The translations under genes were made by a program, and so were the position numbers. Positions 12,942-25,152 of a stretch of 64,000 nucleotides of DNA are shown piece by piece. The stretch is taken from contig NC_045132.1 in assembly GCF_007655135.1 (NCBI RefSeq), positions 4,650,001-4,714,000 of the forward strand, given 5' to 3'. Position 1 is the stretch's first letter, and each line of letters starts with the position of its first letter. A model generated the notes under the pieces. The model did not search any database, was not told the DNA's origin, and saw nothing but the letters and a program-made list of their open reading frames with translations. Source of the DNA: Punica granatum (taxonomy: Eukaryota > Streptophyta > Magnoliopsida > Myrtales > Lythraceae).

Positions 12942-13193
12942 GATGCATATGAGCCTCTTAGGAACAAGGACTATCAAGTCTTCTGGAATGATTTTAGATG
13001 TTGTCCTAGCCACATCCCTATCCTTTATTGGTTATTTACAATTCTTGATAGGCTAAATGGTATAGTAAGATTGTTGAATCTGAATGGAGGTTTAAGTTTA
13101 GAGGAATGTAATCTTTGCATGTTTATGATTGAGATTAGGGATCATTTTCTCCTCTTGTCTGATTTATATAGATGTGGAATGATGCTCTGCTGA
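12942..13193 (+). mobile_element. Degenerate LINE remnant (reverse-transcriptase zinc-binding region)
   Basis: One open frame of 83 codons reads like the zinc-binding domain that follows the reverse transcriptase in plant L1-type retrotransposons. The spacing runs YWLFTILDRLN, then GGLSLEECNLCMF, then a decayed EIRDHFLLLSDL where the family has a conserved His-Leu-Phe segment. The surrounding frames are closed, so only a fragment remains. Assignment rests on pattern similarity. Confidence 0.5.
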
Positions 13194-13534
13194 AGTCAGA
13201 TGTAGTTATAATGTTTCGGATCGCAAGAGCTCCATTTAACTAGCACAAATTGGAGGGAGAGGACGTTAGACACTAGAATGTGCTCAAGCTCGATCACAAA
13301 ATCCACTTGCACTTTATTTGAAAGAAAGGTAAACTCCATAACCACAATATTTTTACCAGACTAGTTTGTGAAAGATATTATTATATGTGAGAATGTCAAG
13401 CGTGTGATAGCTATAGTTCATTCAACTCTTGAACTAAACTTTGAACTGCAGTTTCAGGTCTTAACTTTAAAAATTTTCTTGAATGAAGGACTTGTAATAT
13501 TGTCTGTTTGATTGTTTTTGTACTGGATATTCAT

Positions 13535-13727
13535 GGTGCGTTTGGTTTCAGAGTTAAAGTAACTTTGATTTTGATTGTAGAAAAGAATAAATAATTGTGT
13601 AGTGTGTTGAGTTAAAGTTAAAGTTAAAATTTTTGACTTGGGAAATATGTATTTTTGTTGTGTAATGTGTTGAGTTAAAGTTAAAGTTAAAATTTTTATG
13701 ATTTTAACTGCGAAACCAAACGGAGCA
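13535..13727. mobile_element. Short MITE with GTGCGTTTGGTTT inverted ends
   Basis: The 5' end GGTGCGTTTGGTTTCAGAG is mirrored at the 3' end, where GCGAAACCAAACGGAGCA is its imperfect reverse complement. The interior contains two copies of a segment with GAGTTAAAGTTAAAGTTAAA. No clear target-site duplication longer than two bases is visible, so the superfamily is not assigned. Confidence 0.6.
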
Positions 13728-15480
13728 TAAAAGTCCTATTATTCATTACATGCAGGGTAGAAGCTTCAGCAACTCATTTTTCATTGCCATATTCTCTGAT
13801 TAGATAGCAATTGTCTTTGATAATAATACCTTATTAAGGGTAGAGAAAATGAAAAAAAAAAAGTTTTCCACATCCAAACGACCTCGCTGAGGGGGAATTG
13901 AATTTATTAGTTAATATATTTTGTAAATTGAATTTATAAATATGAATTTATTACATAAAAATATACTCAAATGTTTCTGGACATATATTTTTCCTAGAAT
14001 TACTCCATTGAACCAAAGAGAGAGTAAGAATCAAAGAAGTAAATCGACGTAACATGGACTGGTTTAATGATTAATTATTTTGTTATTTAACACACTAGTC
14101 ATCATGTATCACGTGACTTTAAACACCTTGACCTCAAGCCGAGCTTTTTTTTTTTTTCCACGTGGAATCTGTGATTAAATTATCCCCATTGCCTGAGCAT
14201 GAAGAAAAAGCTGGGCTCATGGTAACAGTTTCTCGTTGAATGTTATGCCATTAACTACCGTGGACGCGTTGTAGTTTGTAGATGGAATGAATTTGGTTCG
14301 GTGTAATTAGGAAGGGTTCTTATTCCATAGCGATAGTTCGAATTTCGAATCATAGGGAAAAGAGGACGAATGGGCAAGTTTAATAGGCAAGATCCCCAAG
14401 CTGCAACGATGAGATGACCTGGTAAGTTCACGAGGTATGATTTAGCGAAAATTGGGCAGAGAAAACTCATTCGAATCCATTAATTTAGATGGAGACTATA
14501 TAGTTCCTCGAAAATTTTCATTTAAATTGGTTTTTTGTTTTTTGCCGGCCTTTTCTATAGTAACAATTTTTTTCCACGATAACATTTATCCCTCCATCAT
14601 TGGATCCTCAAAAAGACATCCAATAATTGAGGAGCAGCAGCAACTATTCAAGAAGCCGGTAGCCTCCCCCAACCTCAACAGAACTTCTGCGACCACCCCA
14701 ATATAGTGGCTGTACCAGTTTTGAAACCCATTCATTTCACGGGGTTATTTATGTATAATAATTATTCATGTATTTAAAAATGAATTTATTTCTTATGAAC
14801 AATAAGGATTTTTAATATTTAAATATAATTTTCAACACATTATACTTTAGGGTAATAAACGGTATAGTGATAATTTATAACTAAGTCTCATATTTAAAAT
14901 ACAGTGCATATTTATTTAATCATTTTTATATTATCTAAGACCGTTATGCATATTAAGTTTAAATTAACAAACTTGATTTTATAGGATTAGTTTTTGTTAT
15001 ATAATTTTCTATAAAATATTGTAGAGCAATTATTTTCCAATGACATTTATGCTCAACATTTTTCTCTCACTACTAGTTTTATTCAATATACATGGCATAT
15101 TATTAATCGCCAATACAACATACAAATATTCAACTCAGACACACAAATGCCATCTCGCAAATTTTCTCAATATAGTGTTGCTCAAAATTTTGAATTTCAA
15201 GTAAACTTCTATTCCTTCAAATATGATCATACAAAGTGTTCGGTGAAAAGGCTATTAATATATATATACCAGCTTGTCGATTTGGGATAATCGCCCACAA
15301 ACCGAACAAAAGCAGCTGGTGGGCGCAAAAGAACAATGAAATTAGAGAGAGCGTTCTGTTTTGTGCGCATCGTAAGAAAGCAAGTGGGAGGGGGAGTTGG
15401 TGGTGAGGAATGACTGGGAATGGGATGTTACAATCCTCCGGTGCATTTTAAGCAGCGACCTCGGAGAAGAACAGCGAAAG
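13728..15480. other. Intergenic; unassigned open frames
   Basis: Mostly AT-rich. Two frames (minus 14255-14470 and plus 14452-14706) are open, but I recognise no domain. The segment 14280-14450 is less AT-rich than its surroundings and may be a decayed insertion. Nothing else supportable. Confidence 0.4.
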
Positions 15481-16135
15481 GAGATGCATCTGTTCAGACG
15501 TGAAGATGGCGTCTGTTCAGCGCAGAGTGCAGGGTCGTTCGTTGGAGGAAGGTCGGGCAGCGAAACATGAGATGGAGGAAGGTTTCAGCTTAGAGAGGCC
15601 TGGGGCGGTTCCCAAAGCTGAGCCAGCAGATGCAGAGCGAATGGAAGGTGTCTGCCACAGCCACTCTCGTGGGCCGAATCTGCTTTTGGCCCTGCTTCAT
15701 GTAGGCATTTCACAATTTTTGGTTTTGCTGGTATGATTCCAGATGGTACGGTAGTCCAGCTACGCACCATATGCCCGCCGCATGCATCTGTGCCACTATA
15801 CGAGCCGATTTTTGCTAGGACCCTTCTGCGTCTAGTCGTATCCTCTCATTCGACCTGTTAACTTGCCCTTCTTCGCTCATGTTATTTCTCTTATGAACCA
15901 TTGCGTGCCCGAGAAGTGTATAGAACGTCCATTAAGACTGTTATGGCCCCTGCTAGAGGGAAATTTATTTCGAAGTATGATTCTTTTTATGTACATAAAA
16001 TTAACTTTTCCACAATTAATTGAGAAATAGGAGTTAGATGTTTTCATTAAGCGTCGAATTGCGGGATGTATTTCTCCATATCATAGGAATTCTGGAAAAT
16101 TATTGAATTGATTTGAAAGATAGAGATATTTGTCA

Positions 16136-16170
<35 letters not shown>

Positions 16171-16760
16171 GAGTCTTGAAATTTTTGCGAACCATATTGT
16201 GTGTATAAAATGCCAAATTCTTCAGGTTCTCTCTCCTTTTAGATAACAAAGTAAAAAAAGAGTGGATTTTGGTACTTATCATGCTGAAAATATATATGCA
16301 TCTGAAGAAGAACTAAAGACGGAGAATGTATATATGAGCTTCAGTTAATTGAAGAACGAACTTCACTTCCCCTTAGGTGCTGTTTTAAGTGAGAGAGTTG
16401 GTTAACCTTGTTTCCGGTTTTAATACAAACGCAGAAGCATACATGGTATTTTGCTTTTTCATTTCGATGGTATTATTTATTTTCGGCATCGATATTATCT
16501 TCATATCGAGGTAGGATCTATATTTTGTGTTTTGGAGCAGGCGAAAGTGGCTTCAATTTTGGCACCCATCATGGAATGCCAGCTGAGAATTGCCAAGAAC
16601 CTGGTGAATGCGAGCCCTATGACAGCAAAGACATGGAGCTCCCTCATGATGAGGTAGAAAAAGAATGGAAACTTCAAGAGCTCCTCAAAGTTTCCAGTTT
16701 TTACATTCGCTCTGTGTACATGGCCAAGATTACCGCCGAGTACTCATCTTAGGTAATATT
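15481..16760 (+). other. Possible gene remnant with one exon-like segment
   Basis: The segment 16541-16653 is bounded by AG and GT. It encodes an exon-like peptide starting QAKVASILAPIMECQLRIAK and continuing NLVNASPMTAKTWSSLMM in one frame. A second GC-richer open frame lies at 15500-15736 (plus). I could not link the two or identify a family, so this may be a captured fragment or a decayed gene. A (CATA)n run sits at about 16135-16164. Confidence 0.3.
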
Positions 16761-18220
16761 GCCTCTATCTTTCTGCGCTGCTCATGTCAAGTATTATTTT
16801 TGCTGCATGATCGGGGTCGGCTCATGGCCAGTTATTGATTTTTTTTTTTTAATTTTGTTTTTTGGGAAACCATACTGTTTCCAAGTCCGTTGAGTATCCA
16901 CCTGAGCTTCCAAAGTGCAACTATGATGGTTCCAATTCTGACAAACTCCGGGAAAATTAATTATAGAAATAGTTAAGAAAAAGTATGAGCGATAAATTAT
17001 TATTAAATAATAAAAAAATAATACAGTAATGATATATTATTGAATTTGGTGATGAATAGAATTAAGTTGGATTCAGTAAGATAATTATCTGAAAACCATA
17101 AATCAATATGTTGGGCCTCTTACAAGAACAAATTCCCCCAACTGACATAACAATTCAACCGTCGAATCCCTAATTTCATCGCAGCGCCTTCGATTGCTCG
17201 CCATTCCACGCTCTACCACCAGCCCGGTTTGATGCGGACTCCTCCCCCTACCCTCCTGTCCTGGCGACGTCAGTCGCGGTGTTTGCCTCCCTGCCCGGCT
17301 CTAGCTCGGTCCATCATCGATTCTGCACTGGCTGCAACAATTGACCTCTCTCCAACCATTGTCGATTCCTCACCCCGACCATGGCCTCAGCTGCGTCGCT
17401 CAAGCCTTCTAGCCCCTCTTCATGCGAGGCCCACCATGAAGAACAGGTTCCCAACTACAAGATTATAAATTTCTTGTTTCAAATCTAGTCAGTCCGCCCC
17501 ACGTGTTAGATTTTCTATTGTCCGTGTTTATCTAAAATGATGAATTATGCAGTTGCATTTTGATGAACAATCTCATGGATCCTCTGTTGTTAATTAATAG
17601 CAGAGACTCAATCTGGGATTGTTAGGAATTAAGTGATTCGACCAGTCCTGTCGACCTTGTACCCAAGTTCCATCGATAATTATTAGTTTTTTTTAAGTAA
17701 TTAAATTGTTCTTAATTCGATTGGACCAGTACATTTCAATTCGATTGAATATTGAAATGGACCTGGCTCATTCACGGGTAAGATCGACCGTCGACGAGAA
17801 GATGCGTGGTCGAAAATATCGATATTAAAAGTAAGAGGGTGAATCTTAATGACACGTGTACAATGCATATTTCATGTAAGGTGATCTAATGGTTTAAAAA
17901 AATCGTGGTGATTTTTTTTTACCTACCAACCGTGGTGGAATCTCCAAATTTGAAATCGAGTGATGTTGAGTTCATTTCCCACCAATGAGCTCTTGTCCTT
18001 GTATTTCAATATATTATCTCTTATTAAGTGTTTATCACGTTGAAAATCGCCGACTAGTAGATAATGAGAAAACCAAGTGTGTCAGGACGTTGTCCTAAGA
18101 AAATTATCGACCCTACACCAGTTGGCTCCACCGATACAAAGCGTTGTACCACGGTCTCGAGAGTCCGCTGGACTGAGTGGCGGTTGGGTTACGAATAGAT
18201 GAAATAGACAGTTGAATGCG
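16761..18220. other. Intergenic, no supportable gene
   Basis: A C/T-rich open frame at 17229-17468 is compositionally biased and matches nothing I recognise. The rest is AT-rich and closed in all frames. Confidence 0.4.
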
Positions 18221-18228
18221 CTTCAGAC

Positions 18229-18423
18229 CAGGGGCGGAGCCAAGATTTTATTTCAGGGGGGCAAACTCATACTTTTGGGGCAAAATTTAAAAATTTCAAA
18301 GTTCAGGGGGGGCAAAATACAAATTTTACATAAAAAAACTCATACTTTTGGGGGTAAAACTTAAAAACTCCAAAGTTCAGGGGGGCAATTGCCCCCCCTA
18401 AATATACATTGGCTCCGCCCCTG
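18229..18423. mobile_element. hAT-type MITE, 195 bp, with target-site duplication
   Basis: The terminal inverted repeat CAGGGGCGGAGCCAA is exactly mirrored by TTGGCTCCGCCCCTG at the other end. It is flanked by CTTCAGAC (18221-18228) and CTTCAGAT (18424-18431), an 8-base target-site duplication with one mismatch. An 8-base duplication plus a CAGGGGCGG end is characteristic of hAT elements. The interior carries repeated GGGGGGCAAA and CAAAGTTCAGG motifs and no open frame, so it is non-autonomous. Confidence 0.9.
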
Positions 18424-18431
18424 CTTCAGAT

Positions 18432-20348
18432 GATCTCGCGGCTTAGGGATTTAGCCGCTATGGATTCTCCACTATTTATTCGTACTATGTTGAATCACGG
18501 CTAACTAAGACTGTGCAAAGGACGGTTCTCGGCCTTCAATGGCTGAAAAGAAAGAATCTAGGCCGGAACCTAGACTCGATGGAATAGACAGCAGGAAGTC
18601 GATTTTAAGAATGATGCAACCACGAATCCAAGAAGATTCGTAGAGCGTGGATCTCGGCCTCGTAAAGCCGAGAGAAACCACACCTAGGTCCGGACACCTA
18701 AGCTCAAGTGGAAGCCCATTCCTTGCCCGGAAGCTCAAAAAGGGGTAGTAGAAGGATAGGTGGCGAATGATCGGCGATTGCAAGGAATTAAAGGTGCATT
18801 GTATTAAAGTATTAGAAAAGTAGATATTGAAAGTGCGATAATATAAGTGTGAGGAAAGTAAAGTGCTAAAAAGAAAAGATAGAAAAAGTGTAGTACGATT
18901 AATAGTTGTGCTAAAGAGGGATTATGATGAACTTTGAAACACATATTTATAGGCGTTTATATAAAACCCTAGAAAATTTCTCTAAATGGATAAGCCTATA
19001 ACTACAAGATATCGAGATATTGTTCAAATAGAAAATAATAAAATATATCGGAGAGATATCCGACTTATTCATCATTTAAGCTCGAAGATTATGAAAATAT
19101 CACATGCTTGCTCACTAAGAATAATAGACTGCCAAGGAAAATAAATCTCCACCGCCTCTGTTAAAAATTCGCACGCTCATGCATATGCATACTTGTATAT
19201 ATCTTCATATTGGGCTGTCAATTAAATTAACTCCCACCGCCTCTGATCAAAGAAGACACGTCCAAGGCTTTAAATTGGAATTTTCACCATATGAGCTCCA
19301 TTATCTTCACGTGCTTGACCCCAAAGAAATATAACCCACATCCAACTAACGAAACACCGGTATGCAACTCATCAAACCGAGTCCAAATATCCGAAATTAA
19401 TCAAACACGTGTCATGATCCCCCAATTTTCACAATGTACGGAAAGTGGGTGTAAACATTAAGCTTATGAGTCTTCCTCATACTTGAATTCCTAAATAAGT
19501 AAAATCAACTAACTTGATTTAAGTGGTACAATATTTGTTTTACTAAATAAAGTCTGCAGTTCGAATATTAGGATCGAAAAAATTCACATTGAAAGAACTC
19601 TATATCTTAGAGTGCCTATCGAATTTGAACTGCATTAGTTGGATCCATTTTATTTTCGGATAATAGAATGCACATGGAGAAAATGAGAGCAAAAAGAGGC
19701 TAATGACAGCATCGTCTTTTGCATGATTTAGACCAAGGTTTCGGTCCTATTAGATGATAATATTACTCATCAACCCCGAAACACCTTTTTAATTTAAAAA
19801 GAACATATCTCCAAATTCACATCATTCGAAGACAAAACTAAACGAGCGAACATTATTAAAACTTTGAAAATAACAACTTGGTCTTGGAGTCATCGGATGA
19901 AATTCTAATTGCTCACTTCAGCAAGAGGTCTCCAATATTTTAGAATTTCACGAACTTATTCAAGCTACTAATCACCAATCTTTGTCAATTTTTCCTATAA
20001 TGTTAATTTACTTGTTATTGAAGAAATTTATTAAGATATTATAAAAAACAATACTCCAAAGGACATGAGACGATGGATGATATGTCATCTACATGTCCAT
20101 TTGCATTAAAAACAGAAAAGCCATCACAATCTCCTACCTAAAGCCACCGTGAAAATAATTTTAAAGGAAACCCCGAAATGGAATTGCTTCTGAATTTGTA
20201 AATAACAAATTGTCCACAAAGAAAATTCCAAAATGAAAAAAAAATAAGTACATTAAAAAAAACAAAAAAAGCCAGCCGTCCGATCCATTTGGGCCGTCCT
20301 CCTGATTGCAACCCTCCCAGAAGTTAGCGGGCCCTCCAAGAACCTTCA
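18432..20348. other. Intergenic, repeat-derived, no gene
   Basis: The stretch 18430-18780 is more GC-rich than its neighbours and may belong to an older repeat into which the hAT MITE inserted. I found no reverse transcriptase motifs. No coding gene is supportable. Confidence 0.4.
19517..19571 (+). mobile_element. SINE-like head (tRNA-type A and B boxes)
   Basis: An A-box-like TTAAGTGGTACAA is followed, after a spacing typical of tRNA promoters, by AGTTCGAATATTA (B-box-like). Related segments at 37071-37121 and 59002-59075 suggest a dispersed family. The 3' end is not defined. Confidence 0.4.
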
Positions 20349-21156
20349 ATTAAATTACGGTAAATTGCAATGGTGGTCCAAAATATTTACAAATATTTTA
20401 TTATGGTTCAAAAAGTTTTTTTCGTTACATGATAATACAAAATGTTTCAAAGTTGTTTCACGATGGTACAAACCGTCAATTGGCCCTAACGCCGTTAACA
20501 TTTTGCTGACGTGGCGCGTCCTATGTGTTACTTTTGTTACGTGGAACCAATCATAGTGTGCCACGTCATTTAAGAAAAAAAAAATTTTAAAAAGTCCTAA
20601 AAAATACAAAAAAATTTAAAAAAACAAAAAAAGAGTAAAAATTTTGAAAAAAAAATTTAAAATTTTGAAAATTATTTTTAAAAAATTTTAACTTTTTTTT
20701 TAAATACAAAAATAATTAAAAAATACAAAAAAGAGTACAATTTTAGAAAAAAATTTTAAGAATTATTTTAAAATTTTGATATTTTTGAAAATTATTTTTA
20801 AAAATTTAAAATTTTTAAAATTTTTAAAATTTTTTAAATAATTTTTTATTTTTAAAAATAATTTTGTAAAAAATTTAATTTTAAATTAAAAGTTTAAAAT
20901 TATTTTTAAAAGTTTTTAAAATTTAAAATTATTTTTAAATTATTGAAAATTTTTCGGCCACGTCAACAAGGAGGTGACACGTAGTAGCCACGTCAGCGTC
21001 GGCTTGACGGCGTCAAGCTCGAGTTGACGGTTTGTACCATCATGAAACAACTTTGAAATATTTTATACTATCATGTAGTGAAAAAAAACTTTTTGAATTA
21101 TAATGAAACATTTGTAAAACATTTTGAACCATCAGTGCAATTTACCCATTAAATTA
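20349..21156. mobile_element. Mutator-type non-autonomous element with 9-base target duplication
   Basis: The element is 20358-21147 (790 bp). Its inverted repeats are about 190 bases long and begin cGGTAAATTGCA / GGGTAAATTGCA. Each arm carries ACAAACCGTCAA and a GACGTGG block at its inner edge. It is flanked on both sides by the identical 9-mer ATTAAATTA (20349-20357 and 21148-21156). Long inverted repeats with a 9-base duplication are the Mutator signature. The core (about 20570-20950) is almost pure A/T with no open frame. Confidence 0.9.
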
Positions 21157-21955
21157 ACATTCTTGCTTTCACCGAATTTTTTTTTTAAAATAACATTCTT
21201 GATTTTTTTTTTTTTTTGGGGGGGGGTGGGGGGTGGGAGGGGGGCGGGTCAGACAAGCTGAATACTTATAAGGGTTAGTTGAAATGGCAGAGGCTGAAGT
21301 TGAACAGGCCCATTCAATGGAGACGCCATAACTGCCAAGCAGCCGCCAAGACGGCAAGAGCAGTTGGAACACCGGAGAGTGATCGGGTGCGGTGAGCTGC
21401 GGAGCTATGGATTACTGCCGAGATTGGGCTGCCATCGACATCCGCCGCCACTGGGTCTTGATCCCCCTCGGTCTTCAGGCTGCCCAAGTGAAAGAGGAGC
21501 TATCACATAAGCCAAACAATTTCAAACGTCTACCGTTGCCAAAAACCCTACATTACACTATCTTAATCATTTGTACATATTTGGTTAAACATATGCGACA
21601 TGTCGCAGCGTAGCTCCCGAATTTTGCATGGCACATTGGCGAGAATAGAATCTGAAATCAACATACCATTAAGGATAAAATATGAAACTGCATTACTATC
21701 ACCGACAATGTAAGTTATCATCGTGAGCATTAAGTATCGTGTATACGTAATTAATCTAAGTGAAGTATAATGTGGTTTAAAAATCTCCTTTTGATTCTTC
21801 GATATATTATTGTTCATGTAACTTTGAATAATAAAATTTGAATTCATATATGGCCAAGTTTGATCACAACAAGGCCATATGTGGGTTTATTAATATTATT
21901 ACTTATTTCCTTAGATTAGATGTATGGTGGGTGGACTGACTAATTATTTGATTAG
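21157..21955. other. Intergenic downstream of the thaumatin-like gene
   Basis: Contains a T-run followed by a G-run (about 21200-21246) and a GC-richer block (21290-21560) whose frames I cannot assign. A minus-strand start followed by ASPLNGPVQLQPLPF runs only 26 codons. The remainder would include the 3' UTR of the thaumatin-like gene. Confidence 0.4.
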
Positions 21956-23023
21956 TTACCTGGTAGAAAGGGAAGGGCAGAAAGTGATTGTATAATCCGC
22001 AGAAGCGCAAGTGAACGTGCTCGTTCCGTCATCATACGCGTAACTATAAGCCCTGGGGCACGCCTTCTTGAAGAACTCCGAGTACGTGGTCGGCTTACAC
22101 GTGTCCGGTGTCCCGTATGCCCCGCTACAACAATACCTCGGATCTCCGAACGCGTTGCATGCACTGTTGCACGCGACGCTGTGCCCGCCGTCACCACTCA
22201 CCATGAGCTCCGCTGGGCACGGGTTGTTCAGATCAGCTGCGCATCCGGTGGCTGTGCAGTTCCCGCCATGGCCATTCTGCGGCACCACCAACATTGGGAG
22301 GTTGTAGCCGTCAACTAGGCTGACATCGTAGAAGTCGAGGCCGCCCGCACCATCGAGTGTGAACTCCGCCAGGGTGGCTGGGGGGATGGCCCCTGCCCCG
22401 GAGCACTCCAGGGTTCCTGAGCCACAATCACCCGTTAGGCACTTGAATTTGCCAGTGGCGGGGTCCTGGGAGCAGAGTGTTCGGCCCCACATCCGGCCGG
22501 ACCACGTGGCCGGGACGGGCAAGGCATTGGACTCTCCTGATTGGAGGGCGAAGCCGGTCATGGAGGGCTGCGGTGTGCCAGCATTGGAGAGGATCCCTGG
22601 CCAGACAGCGTAGCTGCACTTGTTGATGAATGTGAATGTGGCCGACTCCACACCTAATTCAAGACATAATATTATTCGTGGAAGAATATGTTTATTTATT
22701 AATAGTGAACCTGTTCCTCAATGTGGAAAGAAATTATAAAGATTTTCTTTGTGATCTTAGTGTCCATAATCAGGAAGTTCTTTTGGGTTGCGAAATCATT
22801 TATAGATTCAGTGAAAATTTAACAGTTCTTCCCCGACTTAAAATCGATTCAATCGACAAGTTAATGTCATTGAATGGATAGATATAATTATATCAGTGAA
22901 GAAAACTTTAGGAGACGCGTACGTAAGAAATCGGGGCATGTACTTACTTGGTGCGGTCGAGAGGACAAGATGAATGAGTACCAAAATGAAAGGTTGAGTT
23001 CTAGCCGCCATTGCTTGAACCAT
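21956..23023 (-). CDS. Thaumatin-like protein (PR-5 family), secreted
   Basis: Two exons, 23023-22948 and 22653-21956, joined at a phase-1 GT-AG intron, give 257 residues. Residues 1-29 are a typical signal peptide (FILVLIHLVLS core), and the mature protein would begin near ATFTFINKCSY. All sixteen cysteines of the full-length family are present, giving eight predicted disulfides. The acidic-cleft set is recognisable: R in GRMWGRTLC, E in LAEFTL and D residues in the GLDFYDVSLVDGYN segment. The thaumatin signature appears as WSGRMWGRTLC. There is no long C-terminal tail, so no vacuolar or GPI extension is evident. Family members bind beta-glucans and act in pathogen or stress responses; activity here is inferred. 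A second in-frame ATG lies four codons downstream of the first. Confidence 0.96.
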
Positions 23024-23094
23024 TAGTAAAACTCTTTATTTTTTGGGGGAAGAAATATGGACTAAATGGGAAATGAGAATTACAGGCGGGAAAG

Positions 23095-23104
23095 CTATTT
23101 ATAG
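23095..23104 (-). promoter_or_regulatory. Probable TATA box of the thaumatin-like gene
   Basis: The minus strand reads CTATAAATAG about 72-81 bases upstream of the start codon, which would place transcription start roughly 45 bases before the ATG. Confidence 0.6.
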
Positions 23105-24284
23105 ACGGAGGTATGAGCAACTGTGTTTGTCGCGTGTATCTGCTGACGTCGCGAGGGCTCCCCACGCGCTGCCGCAGTGTTCCCAAGTCAGATATGTGTG
23201 TGTATATATATATTAGATAGAGTTTTGCAAATAAGATTTCAAAACCCATTTGAATCATTTTGTGATTAGAGCAAGTCAAAATGAGTCTTATTTAATTAGT
23301 TGAGGAAATTTGGCGATCTCGCGGTAAAAAGAAAGTTATGCAATGGTCTAAAATAATTTATTAGAAATTAAAAATAATTGTTTTAAATATCATATATATA
23401 TATATATATATACATGTGTGGGTGTGTGTATTTTATAATGTTCTGTTATGGATATATAGCAAAATTATCCTTAACTAGGCATTAGCCCCGTGCTTGCCGC
23501 GAATTTAAAAAGGGTCTCAAATAATTTATTAGATGTACTAATATTATTATTTATATAAGTTTATTTATTAGTGATGATAAGATCTCAAGATAATGTGTTT
23601 AATTGAAGTGTTCATGGCCCGTGAATGATAAACTCCCAAGAGTGAAAAAAGGTTTCCCATTGGCAACCTAATTTTTTTAAAAAACACATATCTAAATTTG
23701 TATATCTAACATTTTTTATAATGAAATTTCTTCTGATTAATCTATACAAAATTGCGTGAAAAGTATTTCTTTATTATGAAATAATTGATCCTACCATAAT
23801 GATAGGATCGTTTATCCTATCATGTTGACAGGATAACCTGCTACCTTAATCGGGTCAAACTACCGACAAAACGGTTAAAAAAATGTGAATATTTAAAAAG
23901 ATAAAGAAGTTGCGAGATTAGCAAAATATTTTTAATAGGAATTTTTTTTTTACTTTTCCAGACAAAAGTTGAGTGAAAAATATTTTTTTGAAAATAATTG
24001 ATGCGATCATAAAGATCATATCGTTTATTTCTACGGGTCATTCGAATATCCTGCTAAATGATTTGGGTTATAGCTAAAATACCATTAGAGGGGCTAAAAA
24101 AAGGAACTGAATCCCGATGGGTCAACTAAATTACCTACTTAATTTTCTAAAAAAAAAAAGAAAATTTGAATTTGAATATTTTTTTAAAAGATGCAAATGG
24201 GGAAAGGCTCCCCACCTCCAGTAGGTCCCATTTGGGACCTGCTTTCACTTCTTGTTTAATGTTTAAGGAGGTTTCATTTGTCTA
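23105..24284. other. Intergenic upstream of the thaumatin-like gene
   Basis: AT-rich, with short (AT)n runs near 23392-23412. No coding gene seen. Confidence 0.4.
23475..23503 (-). mobile_element. Degenerate Helitron-like 3' end
   Basis: On the minus strand a GC-rich imperfect hairpin (GCGGCAAGCACGGGGC) is followed closely by CTAG and then T. This matches the Helitron 3' rule (short hairpin, about ten bases, CTRR, insertion before T). The stem is imperfect and the 5' end was not found. Confidence 0.35.
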
Positions 24285-24315
24285 CTAGGAAAAGGAACCC
24301 GCGTTGCGCTGCGGG
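24285..24315 (-). mobile_element. Helitron-like 3' terminus
   Basis: On the minus strand the hairpin CCCGCAGCGCAACGCGGG is followed by nine bases and CTAG, with T as the next host base. This fits the Helitron 3' terminus. The 5' TC end would lie to the right but cannot be identified by eye. Confidence 0.5.
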
Positions 24316-24483
24316 GTGCAAAAAAATTATTACTCCTATTTCTAATTTAATTTTTAGTTTAATAAGATTCGAATCAATTATCTTAAAATTTAAATAGATA
24401 AATAAAGTTATCTATATAATATTATCAAGCAATGTTATTGTTACACTTTTCCCCTGACAATACATCATCTTTGTGTTATTAAA

Positions 24484-25152
24484 TTTTATTTAAGGTTAAT
24501 TATATAGAAAAACATGATTTTTATACTTTTTTCTAATTATAATATGGCATTTAGAAAATAGTATAGAAATGTCCGAAATGCATTTTTTTCCTAAATATAG
24601 CATGATATTTGCATAGTAGTATGTAAATGCACGACATTTGTACTTTTTCATAAATGTATCACGACCTTTAAAAAAAGCACTGAAGTGCACTACTTTCAGG
24701 TTAAACTGCGATTCTAGCACGACCTCAATTATTCCATCAAATGTAACGATAACATTTAGCGGGAGTTAACGATGCAATGTGGCACACATGATTAAACGAA
24801 TGGCACCAGGCACCGTTAGCTCCATGTTAACTATTATCGTCCATTCATGTGGGGTCTACTCGTCCAATTATGTTATGTCACGTGGCACCATTAGCTCCAC
24901 ATTAGCTGTTATCATTACAATTTGACTGAATAATTTACATTATGCTAAATGTGCAATTAAATCTAAAGGTCGTATTATATTTAAGAAAAAATGCAAAGAT
25001 AGTGCCTTTATATGCTATTCTCTAAAGGTCGTATTACATTTAGGAAAATATACAAAGGTCAAGCCATTTTATGCTATTTTTCAAAGATCGTACTACATTT
25101 AGGAAACAAGTGCAAATCTCGTATTTTTTAGATAATTAAGCCTTTTATTTAA
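24484..25152. mobile_element. Mutator-type MITE with long inverted repeats and 10-base flanking duplication
   Basis: The element is 24494-25142 (649 bp). It starts GGTTAATTAT and ends ATAATTAAGCC, the imperfect inverse. The arms run about 280 bases and carry a tandem theme of TAGCACGACC / GGTCGTATTACATTTAGG. Both flanks read TTTTATTTAA (24484-24493 and 25143-25152), a perfect 9-10 base duplication. The centre contains CACGTGGCACC and no open frame. Confidence 0.88.
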
